Origin: Candidatus Faecousia faecipullorum
Lineage (GTDB): Bacteria > Bacillota > Clostridia > Oscillospirales > Oscillospiraceae
DNA: 7,869 bases
Assembly (NCBI GenBank): GCA_018710805.1
Contig: DVJG01000011.1
Location: 1 to 7,869 of the forward strand
Reading direction: 5' to 3'
The notes below the pieces were generated by a model. The model ran no database searches, was not told the origin of the DNA, and saw nothing but the letters and a program-made list of their open reading frames with translations. The position numbers and the translations under genes are program-made. This document shows positions 1 to 7,227 of the stretch, piece after piece; the stretch's first letter is position 1; each line of letters opens with the position of its first letter.

Positions 1-620
1 ACTGGCTGGAACAGAATGCCCCTCTGATTCGCAGCGGCGCACTGGTCATAGACTGCTGCGGTATCAAGCGGGAAATCTGCGCCCGGTGCTTCCCTTTGGC
101 AGAAAAATACGGCTTCACTTTTGTGGGCGGCCATCCCATGGCCGGGTCTCAGTTTTCCGGGTTCAAGTACAGCCGTGCAGACCTCTTTGAGGGTGCGCCC
201 ATGGTGCTGGTGCCTCCGGTGTTTGACGACATGGCTTTGCTGGACCACGTGAAAAAGGCGCTGACGCCCTGCCATTTTGGCTCCTTCTCCGTAACCACAG
301 CAGAGGACCACGACAAGATGATCGCATTCACTTCTCAGATGCCCCATATTCTCAGCAACGCCTTTATTAAGTCTCCCACAGCCCTGGGACACAAGGGCTT
401 CTCCGCCGGGAGCTATAAGGATCTGACCCGGGTTGCCTGGCTGAACCCTCAGATGTGGGCGGAGCTGTTTTTGGAAAACAAGGACAACGTGCTCTTTGAG
501 CTGGACCAGTATCTCCACAGCCTCCAAGCCTATCGGGATGCTTTGGCCCAGGAGGACATGGAAACGCTGGTGCAGCTTCTGGACGAAGGCAAGCGGCGGA
601 AAGAAGAGGTGGACGGATGA
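1..620 (+). CDS. tyrA: Prephenate (or arogenate) dehydrogenase, C-terminal part, 5' end outside the window
   Basis: Catalyses oxidative decarboxylation of prephenate to 4-hydroxyphenylpyruvate, the tyrosine branch from chorismate. The frame is open from base 3 and enters at the end of the Rossmann domain (VIDCCGIKREI, matching the family's D-x-G-S-x-K strand). It continues through GGHPMAGSQFSGF, the TyrA signature with the substrate-pocket histidine; the usual Glu after HPMAGS is Gln here. The helical domain carries QMPHIL (second conserved His) and YKDLTRVAW (substrate-binding Arg), then NPQMWAELFLEN. It stops soon after this domain, so it has no C-terminal ACT domain; tyrosine feedback, if any, is not through an ACT module. 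The missing N-terminus should hold the GxGxxG nucleotide motif. The TGA overlaps the aroB ATG by 4 bases. NAD versus NADP use, and prephenate versus arogenate preference, cannot be decided from this part. Confidence 0.93.
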   Translation, partial: WLEQNAPLIRSGALVIDCCGIKREICARCFPLAEKYGFTFVGGHPMAGSQFSGFKYSRADLFEGAPMVLVPPVFDDMALLDHVKKALTPCHFGSFSVTTAEDHDKMIAFTSQMPHILSNAFIKSPTALGHKGFSAGSYKDLTRVAWLNPQMWAELFLENKDNVLFELDQYLHSLQAYRDALAQEDMETLVQLLDEGKRRKEEVDG

Positions 621-1669
621 ACATTGTAACGGTCACCGCCTCCAAAACCTATGACATTCACATCGGAGCAGGCATTCTCTCTACTCTGGGCCGGGAAGCC
701 AAGAAACTTGGGAAAGCGGAAACGGTGTGCATCGTCAGCGAGAGCACCGTCTTCCCCATTTATGGAAAACAGGCAGCGGACAGCCTCCAAAGCGCGGGCT
801 TCAAGGTTGTTTCCTTTGTATTTCCCGCAGGAGAGGCCAGCAAAAACGGAAGCGTTTTTCTGGACCTTCTGAATTTCCTGGCGGAAAACAGACTGACCCG
901 TTCCGACCTCATTGTCGCCCTGGGCGGCGGTGTTGTTGGGGATCTGGCAGGCTTTGCCGCCGCCAGCTTCCTGCGAGGCATCCGATTCATCCAGGTGCCC
1001 ACAACCCTTCTTGCCGCGGTGGATTCCTCCGTGGGCGGCAAAACCGCCATCGACCTGCCTGCCGGAAAAAACCTGGCGGGAGCCTTTTACCAGCCAAGCC
1101 TGGTGCTCTGCGACACGGATACCCTCTCTTCCCTGGAGCCGGAAATCTTCCGGGACGGCTGTGCCGAGGTTATCAAATACGGCGTGCTCTACGACCCGGC
1201 ACTTTTCGCTCATTTGGCGGAAAAGGGGCTTGCCTTCCATCGGGAGGAAGTCATCACCCGATGCGTGGAATTAAAGCGGGACGTGGTAACACTGGACGAA
1301 TTTGACACCGGGGAGCGGATGAAGCTGAATCTGGGGCACACCCTTGCCCACGGCATTGAGGCAAAAAGCAATTTCTCCGTCTCCCACGGGAAGGCCGTGG
1401 CCATAGGCATGGCCGTCATCAGCCGGGCGGCGGTGAAAATGGGGATGCTGGACGCTGCTGTGTGCCAGCAAATCATCCAGGTTCTGAAAACCTTTGGTCT
1501 GCCCACTTCTACGGAATTTGAAGCAGAGGACCTGTATGCTTACACCCTCTCCGACAAGAAACGCTCCGGCGGCACCGTAAAGCTCATTGTGCCGAAGGCG
1601 CTGGGGCAGTGCGAAATTGTTCCTGTAGGTGTGGACGCACTGAAAAGTTGGATAAAGGCGGGATTATGA
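617..1669 (+). CDS. aroB: 3-dehydroquinate synthase
   Basis: Converts DAHP to 3-dehydroquinate, step 2 of the shikimate pathway, in the cytosol with NAD and a divalent metal. The protein is 350 residues, normal for a single-domain AroB. Visible motifs are the nucleotide loop GGGVVGD (residues 103-109), the family block PTTLLAAVDSSVGGKT (128-143), E184 in AEVIKYG, H241 and H245 in LGHTLAHGIE, and H257 in SVSHGKAVAIGM. E184, H241 and H257 have the spacing of the three metal ligands. The ATG lies inside the tyrA stop as ATGA, with AGAGGTGG (605-612) upstream at proper spacing, which supports this start. It ends one base before the aroA ATG. Nothing in the sequence looks degenerate. Confidence 0.97.
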   Translation: MNIVTVTASKTYDIHIGAGILSTLGREAKKLGKAETVCIVSESTVFPIYGKQAADSLQSAGFKVVSFVFPAGEASKNGSVFLDLLNFLAENRLTRSDLIVALGGGVVGDLAGFAAASFLRGIRFIQVPTTLLAAVDSSVGGKTAIDLPAGKNLAGAFYQPSLVLCDTDTLSSLEPEIFRDGCAEVIKYGVLYDPALFAHLAEKGLAFHREEVITRCVELKRDVVTLDEFDTGERMKLNLGHTLAHGIEAKSNFSVSHGKAVAIGMAVISRAAVKMGMLDAAVCQQIIQVLKTFGLPTSTEFEAEDLYAYTLSDKKRSGGTVKLIVPKALGQCEIVPVGVDALKSWIKAGL

Positions 1670-1670
1670 T

Positions 1671-2867
1671 ATGGATTTGACCATTTTCCCCGGAAAACTT
1701 TCCGGAACCGTCACCGCCATTCCCTCCAAATCCCAGGCCCATCGGCTTCTCATCTGCGCCGCCTTTGCGGACGCGCCAACGGAGCTTCAATGTCCCGAGA
1801 CCAACCGGGACATTGAAGCCACCGCAGATTGTCTCAGGGCTTTGGGCGCCGAAATCACCCGGACGGAATCCGGTTATTTCATTTCCCCTGTGAAAACCCT
1901 TCCCTCCTCCGCAGTCCTGGGCTGCCGAGACAGCGGCTCCACCCTGCGGTTTTTGCTCCCGGTGGTGGGAGCTCTGGGTGTGGACACGGTGTTTCTGCTG
2001 GAGGGACGGCTTCCCCAGCGGCCGCTGTCCCCGCTTTGGGAGGAAATGGAACGCATGGGGTGCAGCCTGACCCGGCCCACGGAACATTCGGTCCGGTGTC
2101 AGGGCAAGCTGCAGCCGGGATGCTACGAAATTGACGGCGGGGTTTCCAGCCAGTTCATCACAGGGCTTCTTCTGGCCCTGTCCCTGGTGCCGGGAGAATC
2201 GGAAATTCACATCACCGGCACCCTGGAGTCCAGGCCTTACGTTGAAATGACCCGGAGCGCCATGGCCCTCTTTGGAAGAAATGCCCCGGATTTTCGGATT
2301 TCCGGCGGATGCTTTCACTCCCCCGGAAAGCTCACCGTAGAAGGCGACTGGAGCAATGGCGCGTTCTTTCTGGCAGCGGAAGCGCTGGGAAATGACGTAA
2401 CCGTTCAAAACCTGGACCCGAACTCTTTCCAGGGGGACCGGGCAGTATCGGCACTTTTATCCAGACTGTGCCATGGCAGTCAGACCATTTCCGCAGCGGA
2501 TATTCCGGACCTGGTGCCCATTCTTGCGGTGGTGGCTGCCTGCAATCATGGAGCGGCCTTCACGGATATCCGGCGGCTGCGGTTAAAGGAAAGCGACCGG
2601 GTAGCCGCCGTGACCGATATGCTCACCTCTCTGGGCGGCCGGGTTTCTTCCGACGAGAATGTCATGACGGTGTACCCTGCCAGGCTCACCGGCGGAACCG
2701 TGGACAGCCGGAACGACCACCGCATTGCTATGTCCGCCGCCATCGCCGCCACGGTCTGCTCGCAAAGCGTGACCATCCATGACGCGGCGTGCACAGAGAA
2801 ATCCTATCCTGGTTTTTGGGCGGAATACGCCCGGTTAGGAGGAAACTATGAGCAGTACCTACGGTGA
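1671..2867 (+). CDS. aroA: 5-enolpyruvylshikimate-3-phosphate (EPSP) synthase
   Basis: Transfers enolpyruvate from PEP to shikimate 3-phosphate, step 6 of the pathway and the target of glyphosate. It is 398 residues, slightly shorter than the E. coli enzyme (about 427). Active-site blocks are intact: IPSKSQAHR with K20, S21 and R25; the PEP loop CRDSGSTLRF (85-94); VSSQF (158-162); the catalytic Asp in ADIPDLVPI (D280); LKESDR (305-310); and NDHRIAM (348-354, R351). In the PEP loop, the glycine equal to E. coli G96 is kept (G89), while the position of E. coli P101 is Phe (F94). The start follows the aroB stop after one base. The SD-like AAAGGCGGG (1654-1662) is weaker than at most other junctions, and an out-of-frame ATG at 1666 gives only four codons. 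The 3' end overlaps aroC by 20 bases. Confidence 0.97.
   Translation: MDLTIFPGKLSGTVTAIPSKSQAHRLLICAAFADAPTELQCPETNRDIEATADCLRALGAEITRTESGYFISPVKTLPSSAVLGCRDSGSTLRFLLPVVGALGVDTVFLLEGRLPQRPLSPLWEEMERMGCSLTRPTEHSVRCQGKLQPGCYEIDGGVSSQFITGLLLALSLVPGESEIHITGTLESRPYVEMTRSAMALFGRNAPDFRISGGCFHSPGKLTVEGDWSNGAFFLAAEALGNDVTVQNLDPNSFQGDRAVSALLSRLCHGSQTISAADIPDLVPILAVVAACNHGAAFTDIRRLRLKESDRVAAVTDMLTSLGGRVSSDENVMTVYPARLTGGTVDSRNDHRIAMSAAIAATVCSQSVTIHDAACTEKSYPGFWAEYARLGGNYEQYLR
2837..2842 (+). promoter_or_regulatory. Ribosome binding site of aroC inside aroA
   Basis: A perfect AGGAGG sits inside the last codons of aroA, five bases before the aroC ATG at 2848. It fixes the aroC start and the 20-base overlap of the two genes, and lets ribosomes load on aroC independently of aroA termination. 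Confidence 0.85.
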
Positions 2868-3948
2868 AAATTTGAAGCTCTCCATTTTCGGTCAGTCCCA
2901 CGGCGCTGCCATCGGCATGACCCTGGACGGCATTCCCGCGGGACTTCCCGTGGATTTTGAAGCATTGCAGCGTTTTTTGAACCGCCGCGCCCCCGGTCAA
3001 AACGACTGGTCCACTCCCCGGAAGGAAGAAGATCGGCCGGAATTTCTGGCGGGTATTCTGGAAAGCTTCACCACCGGAGCGCCCATTGCAGCGGCAATTT
3101 ACAATAAAAACACCCGCTCCGGAGACTATGCAAATCTTCGGGACTGCCCCAGGCCGGGTCACGCCGACTACACCGCCCAAATAAAATATGGCGGCTTTCA
3201 GGATGCGGCAGGCGGCGGCCATTTTTCCGGACGGCTCACGGCGCCACTGTGCATCGCAGGAGGCCTGTGCAAGCAGTGGCTGGCAGAAATGGGAATCCGC
3301 ATTGACGCCCACATTGCCTCCATCGGCGGCGTGTCCGATGAAGCTTTTGACCCTCTGAATCCGCAGTCCCATGCTGTAAATGCCGATTTCCCCGTCCTCT
3401 CCGAGGAGGCCGGGGCACAGATGCGGGCCGTGATTGACGAGGCAAGGCGCAGCCGGGACAGCGTAGGCGGTGCCATTGAATGCGCTGTAACAGGGCTTCC
3501 CCCGGGACTGGGCGAGCCGATGTTCGGCGGAGTGGAAAGCAAAATTGCATCCATCGTCTACGGCATCCCCGCTGTAAAAGCGCTGTCCTTCGGCATCGGA
3601 GCGGAGGCGGCCAACCTTCGGGGAAGTCAGTGCAACGACCCCTTTACCTGGGAAAACGGTGCCGTGAAAACCGTAACCAACAACGCAGGAGGCATTTTAG
3701 GAGGCATTACCAATGGGATGCCGGTTCTGTTCCGGGTGACCATAAAGCCCACCCCATCCATTTCCCAGCCCCAGCAGAGCGTGTCCTTAAGCCGGATGGA
3801 AAACACGGAACTGATTATCCAAGGCCGTCACGACCCCTGTATTGTCCCTCGGGCCGTACCTGTGGTGGAGGCGGCGGCGGCCATCGCCATTTATGATTTG
3901 ATTTTGGGAAATACCCAGACAGACAGGAGGAAAGAATCATGGATTTAA
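2848..3948 (+). CDS. aroC: Chorismate synthase
   Basis: Performs the 1,4-elimination of phosphate from EPSP to give chorismate, the last common step, using reduced FMN. The 366-residue length is typical. The three family signatures are present: FGQSHGAAIG (14-23; H18 is the first conserved His, and the usual Glu of FGESHG is Gln), RPGHAD (102-107; H105 the second His) within a conserved YANLRDCPRPGHADY block, and RHDPCIVPRAVPVVEAA near the C-terminus (R327, D329). RDSVGGAIE and NNAGGILGGITNGMP are also conserved. The family is a homotetramer; I see no fused flavin reductase domain, so a separate source of reduced flavin is needed. The gene starts inside aroA and its last 10 bases overlap pheA, placing chorismate production next to its first consumer. 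Confidence 0.97.
   Translation: MSSTYGENLKLSIFGQSHGAAIGMTLDGIPAGLPVDFEALQRFLNRRAPGQNDWSTPRKEEDRPEFLAGILESFTTGAPIAAAIYNKNTRSGDYANLRDCPRPGHADYTAQIKYGGFQDAAGGGHFSGRLTAPLCIAGGLCKQWLAEMGIRIDAHIASIGGVSDEAFDPLNPQSHAVNADFPVLSEEAGAQMRAVIDEARRSRDSVGGAIECAVTGLPPGLGEPMFGGVESKIASIVYGIPAVKALSFGIGAEAANLRGSQCNDPFTWENGAVKTVTNNAGGILGGITNGMPVLFRVTIKPTPSISQPQQSVSLSRMENTELIIQGRHDPCIVPRAVPVVEAAAAIAIYDLILGNTQTDRRKESWI
3925..3930 (+). promoter_or_regulatory. Ribosome binding site of pheA inside aroC
   Basis: A perfect AGGAGG within the aroC 3' end lies eight bases before the pheA ATG at 3939. It supports that start and the 10-base aroC/pheA overlap. Confidence 0.85.
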
Positions 3949-5081
3949 CGGAACTTCGGCAAAAAATTGATGCCATTGACGACCAACTGGTGGCGCTCTT
4001 TGGAGAGCGGATGGAGGTGGCGGAAAAAATCGCCGAATACAAAAAGGACAACGACCTTCCCATTTCCCAGCCTGCCCGGGAGCGCGCCAAGCTCCAGGAT
4101 GTGGCAAAAAAGGCCCAGCCGGGCATGGAAAACTACACCCGCGTTCTCTACTCCATGCTCTTTGAGCTGAGCCGGAGCTATCAAAGCAAGTGCAGCGGCA
4201 ATATCAGCCCCCTCTGGCAGCAGATCACGAAGGCCATCGAGAATACCCCCAAGCTCTTCCCCCAGGCGCCTATGGTAGCCTGCCAGGGCGTGGAAGGGGC
4301 CTATTCCCAAATCGCCTGTGAGCACATTTTCAAAAATCCCTTCATTTTGTACTTTAAAAACTTTGAATCCGTTTTCTCAGCCATTGAGCAGGGAATGTGC
4401 CAGTACGGCATTCTGCCCATCGAAAACTCCACCGCTGGCTCCGTGAAAAAGGTCTACGACCTGATGGTGAAGCACAACTTCTCCATCGTCCGGACCTTCC
4501 GGCTGAAAGTGGACCACAGTCTTCTGGTGAACAAAGGCACAAAACTGGAGGACATCAAGGAAATCTACTCCCATGAGCAGGCAATTTCCCAGTGCGGAGA
4601 CTTTCTGCAAAGCCTCACAGGGGTCAACGTGATCCCTGTAAGCAATACCGCCGTGGCTGCGGAGATGGTGGCAAAGTCCGGCCGTCATGACGTGGCGGCC
4701 CTCAGCAGCCGCTCCTGCGCGGAGCTCTACGGCCTTGAATGTCTGCAAGCCTCTGTTCAGGATAAGGGCAACAACCGGACGCGTTTTATCTGCATCAGCA
4801 AGAATCTGGAAATCTACCCCGGCTCCGACAAGACCAGCGTCATGATGATTCTCAATCACCGTCCCGGTGCGCTTTACAAGGTCCTGGCACGGCTGTACAC
4901 CTTGGGCATCAACGTGACCAAGCTGGAATCCCGGCCCATTCCCGACCGGGAATTTGAGTTCATGTTCTATTTCGACCTGGAAACCTCCATCTATTCCGAG
5001 GAATTCGTGCAGCTCATGTGCGAACTCAGCGAGCTGTGCGAGGAATTCAAGTACTTCGGCAGCTATACGGAGGTGGTCTGA
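3939..5081 (+). CDS. pheA: Bifunctional chorismate mutase / prephenate dehydratase (P-protein) with ACT domain
   Basis: Converts chorismate to prephenate and then to phenylpyruvate, the phenylalanine branch. The 380 residues show three domains. Residues 1-85 are an AroQ-type helical chorismate mutase, with R7, R24, K35, R47, E48 and Q82 matching the E. coli active-site set R11, R28, K39, R51, E52 and Q88; the E. coli D48 position is Q44. Residues about 112-290 are the prephenate dehydratase domain, opening with ACQGVEGAYS, containing LPIENSTAGSV, and carrying the catalytic TRF motif at 281-283. Residues about 298-375 are an ACT domain with both phenylalanine-site motifs, GAL (310-312) and ESRP (330-333). 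Feedback inhibition by phenylalanine is therefore expected. It is fused as in proteobacterial P-proteins, whereas Bacillus-type PheA lacks the mutase domain. The TGA shares one base with the next ATG. Confidence 0.96.
   Translation: MDLTELRQKIDAIDDQLVALFGERMEVAEKIAEYKKDNDLPISQPARERAKLQDVAKKAQPGMENYTRVLYSMLFELSRSYQSKCSGNISPLWQQITKAIENTPKLFPQAPMVACQGVEGAYSQIACEHIFKNPFILYFKNFESVFSAIEQGMCQYGILPIENSTAGSVKKVYDLMVKHNFSIVRTFRLKVDHSLLVNKGTKLEDIKEIYSHEQAISQCGDFLQSLTGVNVIPVSNTAVAAEMVAKSGRHDVAALSSRSCAELYGLECLQASVQDKGNNRTRFICISKNLEIYPGSDKTSVMMILNHRPGALYKVLARLYTLGINVTKLESRPIPDREFEFMFYFDLETSIYSEEFVQLMCELSELCEEFKYFGSYTEVV
5069..5076 (+). promoter_or_regulatory. Ribosome binding site that fixes the aroE::aroK start
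   Basis: GGAGGTGG at the end of pheA, with GGAGG seven bases before the ATG at 5081, marks that ATG as the start. An in-frame GTG at 5018 would add 21 residues unlike any shikimate dehydrogenase N-terminus. Confidence 0.8.
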
Positions 5082-6307
5082 TGCTCTGCGGACTGCTGGG
5101 ACGGACCCTGGGCCACAGCTACTCTCCCCAGATCCATGGTCTTCTCGGAAGCTACACCTACTCCCTCTTTGAAAAAGAGCCGGAGGAAGTCGGGGATTTT
5201 CTGCGAAACGGGGATTTCACTGGAATCAACGTGACCATGCCCTACAAAAAAACGGTCATTCCCTTTCTGGACGAGCTGTCCCCCACGGCCCAAAAGCTGG
5301 GGGTGGTGAACACCATTGTCCGGCGCAGCGACGGAACCCTCTGGGGCCACAATACGGACTATTTCGGATTTCTCACATTGGTCTCCAAAAGCGGCATTCA
5401 GCCGGCAGGAAAAAAAGCTCTGGTTCTTGGCAGCGGCGGAGCATCCTGCACCGCACAGCGGGTTCTCGCCGAGCTGGGCGCCCAGGTCGTGGTGATCTCC
5501 CGCTCCGGGCCGGATAATTATGAGAATCTTCATCGCCACGCAGATGCTGCCATCATTGTCAACGCCACGCCCCTTGGGATGTATCCCGGAAACGGCGTGT
5601 CGGCAGTGGACCTCCGGGACTTCCCAAACCTCCAAGGGGTGCTGGACGCCGTGTATAATCCCGCCCGCACAAAACTCCTGCTGGATGCAGAAACCCTTGG
5701 CATTCCCCATGCCGGCGGTCTCTGGATGCTCATTGCCCAGGCCAAGGAGGCATCCGAATGCTTCACCGGCACCGTAATCGACAACAAGCGCATGGAGGAA
5801 ATCTACCGTCAAGTGTCGATGGGGCTGCAGAACATCGCCCTCATCGGCATGCCCGGATGCGGCAAAAGCACCGTGGGACGGCTGCTGGCTGAGAAAACCG
5901 GACGAAAAATCCTGGATAGTGACCAGGAGATTCCTCTTCTTGCGGGAAAGTCCATTGTGGACATCTTTGCCCAGGATGGGGAGGAAGTTTTCCGGCAATT
6001 CGAAACCCAGGCTTTGGAGTCCCTGTCCAAGCAGTCCGGCGGGGTTCTGGTAACCGGCGGGGGCTGTGTAACCCAGATGCGAAACTATCCCCTTCTCCAT
6101 CAGAACAGCCGCATTTTCTGGCTTCAGCGGGATATTGAGAAGCTGCCCACCGACGGGCGGCCCTTGTCCCAGCTTAACCAGCTTTCCCAGCTGTATGAGG
6201 CCCGGAAGGACCGCTACGCCGCCTTTGCCGACGACATTGTGGACAATAACGGCAGCATAGAAGAGGCCGTGGAAACCATTCTCGCAGCGCTGGAGGGACA
6301 AGTATGA
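5081..6307 (+). CDS. aroE-aroK: Fused shikimate dehydrogenase / shikimate kinase
   Basis: One 408-residue frame carries two consecutive pathway enzymes. Residues 1 to about 240 are AroE (3-dehydroshikimate plus NADPH to shikimate): the S-x-S shikimate site GHSYSP (S13, S15), catalytic K56 in NVTMPYKK, N77 in VVNTI, D93 in HNTDYFGF, the nucleotide loop GSGGAS (117-122), VNATPLGM, and GGLWMLIAQAKEA at the end. Residues about 247-408 are AroK (ATP-dependent shikimate phosphorylation): Walker A GMPGCGKST (256-264), the D-x-D pair D279/D281, R305 in VFRQFE, GGG (326-328), R360 in TDGRPL of the lid, and R378 in KDRYAAF. All key residues of both sites are kept, so both halves should be active. The AroE part is about 30 residues shorter than the E. 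coli enzyme (272). The linker is only a few residues long. The TGA overlaps the aroQ ATG by 4 bases. Confidence 0.95.
   Translation: MLCGLLGRTLGHSYSPQIHGLLGSYTYSLFEKEPEEVGDFLRNGDFTGINVTMPYKKTVIPFLDELSPTAQKLGVVNTIVRRSDGTLWGHNTDYFGFLTLVSKSGIQPAGKKALVLGSGGASCTAQRVLAELGAQVVVISRSGPDNYENLHRHADAAIIVNATPLGMYPGNGVSAVDLRDFPNLQGVLDAVYNPARTKLLLDAETLGIPHAGGLWMLIAQAKEASECFTGTVIDNKRMEEIYRQVSMGLQNIALIGMPGCGKSTVGRLLAEKTGRKILDSDQEIPLLAGKSIVDIFAQDGEEVFRQFETQALESLSKQSGGVLVTGGGCVTQMRNYPLLHQNSRIFWLQRDIEKLPTDGRPLSQLNQLSQLYEARKDRYAAFADDIVDNNGSIEEAVETILAALEGQV
6292..6297 (+). promoter_or_regulatory. Ribosome binding site of aroQ
   Basis: GGAGGG six bases before the aroQ ATG at 6304, inside the end of the kinase-coding part. 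It supports the ATGA overlap start. Confidence 0.8.
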
Positions 6308-6738
6308 AGATTTTGGTTTTGAATGGCCCCAACATCAATATGCTGGGCATCCGGGAACCGGGCATTTACGGGAGGAACAGCTTCTCGGACCTTCTGGACC
6401 TTCTGAAGGAAACCGCAAGAGAAGCGGGCGTGGAAGTGGAGCAGTACCAGTCAAACCACGAAGGCGATCTGGTGGACAAAATCCAGGCCGCCTACGGGAA
6501 GGCAGACGGCATCGTCATCAATCCTGCTGCCTACACCCACACATCGGTGGCCATTCTGGACGCCCTGAAAGCCGTTTCCATTCCGGCGGTGGAGGTTCAC
6601 ATCTCCGACGTAGACGCTCGGGAGCCTTTCCGGCAGGTATCCTACGCCGGTCTCGCCTGCGAGAAAACCATCAAGGGCCGCGGTCTGGAAGGCTATCGGG
6701 AAGCTATCCTTTATTTGAAAGAAAAATACGGGAAATGA
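6304..6738 (+). CDS. aroQ: Type II 3-dehydroquinate dehydratase
   Basis: Dehydrates 3-dehydroquinate to 3-dehydroshikimate, step 3 of the pathway, by the type II mechanism (dodecameric flavodoxin-like fold, no Schiff base). The 144 residues are the normal length. Catalytic features are visible: NGPNINMLGIREPGIYG (7-23) with R17 and the reactive Y22, QSNHEGDLVDKIQ (49-61), NPAAYTHTS (73-81) with N73 and H79, and VEVHISDVDAREPFR (96-110) with E97, H99 and R110. Its product is the substrate of the AroE domain encoded just upstream, so the dehydratase, reductase and kinase steps lie in adjacent frames. The gene is named for the dehydratase; the chorismate mutase fold also called AroQ belongs to pheA. 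ATGA overlaps join it to both neighbours. Confidence 0.97.
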   Translation: MKILVLNGPNINMLGIREPGIYGRNSFSDLLDLLKETAREAGVEVEQYQSNHEGDLVDKIQAAYGKADGIVINPAAYTHTSVAILDALKAVSIPAVEVHISDVDAREPFRQVSYAGLACEKTIKGRGLEGYREAILYLKEKYGK

Positions 6739-7226
6739 ATCACCTGCAGCTTTTTTACACATTTGACGCCCTGCCCTTCACGGAAATGATGGACATCTAC
6801 ATTGAGGGAAATGTGGAAAACGGGGAATATTTCTTTCCTGAGAAGCCAAAGGCTCAGCAGTTGCAGCTGGCAATTCAAAAGTTCCGTGACTATTTGCTGG
6901 AGGACTTTTTCCCGCAGGAAAATGCTTTCTGTGCACTTTGGAAGGAAAACGGCCAGTATGTCAGCGCCCTGCGGCTGAAACCCTGGGAAGATGGCCTCCT
7001 GCTGGAAGCCCTGGAAACCAGGCCCGACCAACGAAACCAAGGCTGCGCCTTTAAGCTTATAAACGCCGTTCTCCGGGAAATCAGCAGTCAAAAGGTCTAC
7101 GCCCACGTATCCAAGAGCAATGCAGCATCCCTGCGGACCCTTCAAAAGTGTGGTTTCTCGATTCTCCGAAACGCAAATGACGGCGCCGAGAATCACCGCA
7201 TCCACATCTTGCTCCGCAAGGTATAA
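6735..7226 (+). CDS. GNAT-family N-acetyltransferase, substrate unknown
   Basis: A 163-residue single-domain protein of the Gcn5-related acetyltransferase fold, expected to move an acyl group from acyl-CoA to an amine. The acetyl-CoA loop is seen in LETRPDQRNQGCAFKLI (93-109), where R100-N-Q-G103-C-A105 fits the Q/R-x-x-G-x-G/A rule. The C-terminal NAASLRTLQKCGF (129-141) is the usual motif B helix and strand. The N-terminal 60 residues, acidic and aromatic (DIYIEGNVENGEYFF), resemble nothing I recognise and probably form the acceptor site. No signal peptide or membrane segment is visible. It overlaps aroQ as ATGA and has only a weak SD (GGGA, 6730-6733), so it appears to be translated by coupling to aroQ. 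It is the last gene of the operon. A link to aromatic metabolism is only suggested by position; small GNAT genes often sit at operon ends without functional relation. Confidence 0.85.
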   Translation: MNHLQLFYTFDALPFTEMMDIYIEGNVENGEYFFPEKPKAQQLQLAIQKFRDYLLEDFFPQENAFCALWKENGQYVSALRLKPWEDGLLLEALETRPDQRNQGCAFKLINAVLREISSQKVYAHVSKSNAASLRTLQKCGFSILRNANDGAENHRIHILLRKV

Positions 7227-7227
7227 A

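Noticed and set aside
530..1240. 236-codon open frame on the - strand opposite aroB
   Set aside because: No recognisable domain; it lies entirely over the conserved tyrA end and aroB and fits a composition shadow.
1666..1680. ATG at 1666 just before the aroA start
   Set aside because: It is out of frame and reaches a stop after four codons; aroA begins at 1671.
1584..2408. 274-codon open frame on the - strand opposite aroA
   Set aside because: Low-complexity Gly-rich translation with no family resemblance; EPSP synthase on the + strand explains the conservation.
5018..5080. In-frame GTG at 5018 as an earlier start for aroE::aroK
   Set aside because: It would overlap pheA by 64 bases and add residues unlike AroE. 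The ATG at 5081 has GGAGG at seven bases and begins directly with the LCGLLGRTLGHSYSP pattern of the family.
5063..6301. Long open frame (412 codons) on the - strand opposite aroE::aroK
   Set aside because: The + strand carries two complete enzyme families with all catalytic residues. The antisense translation shows no recognisable domain, and long antisense frames are common in GC-rich coding DNA.
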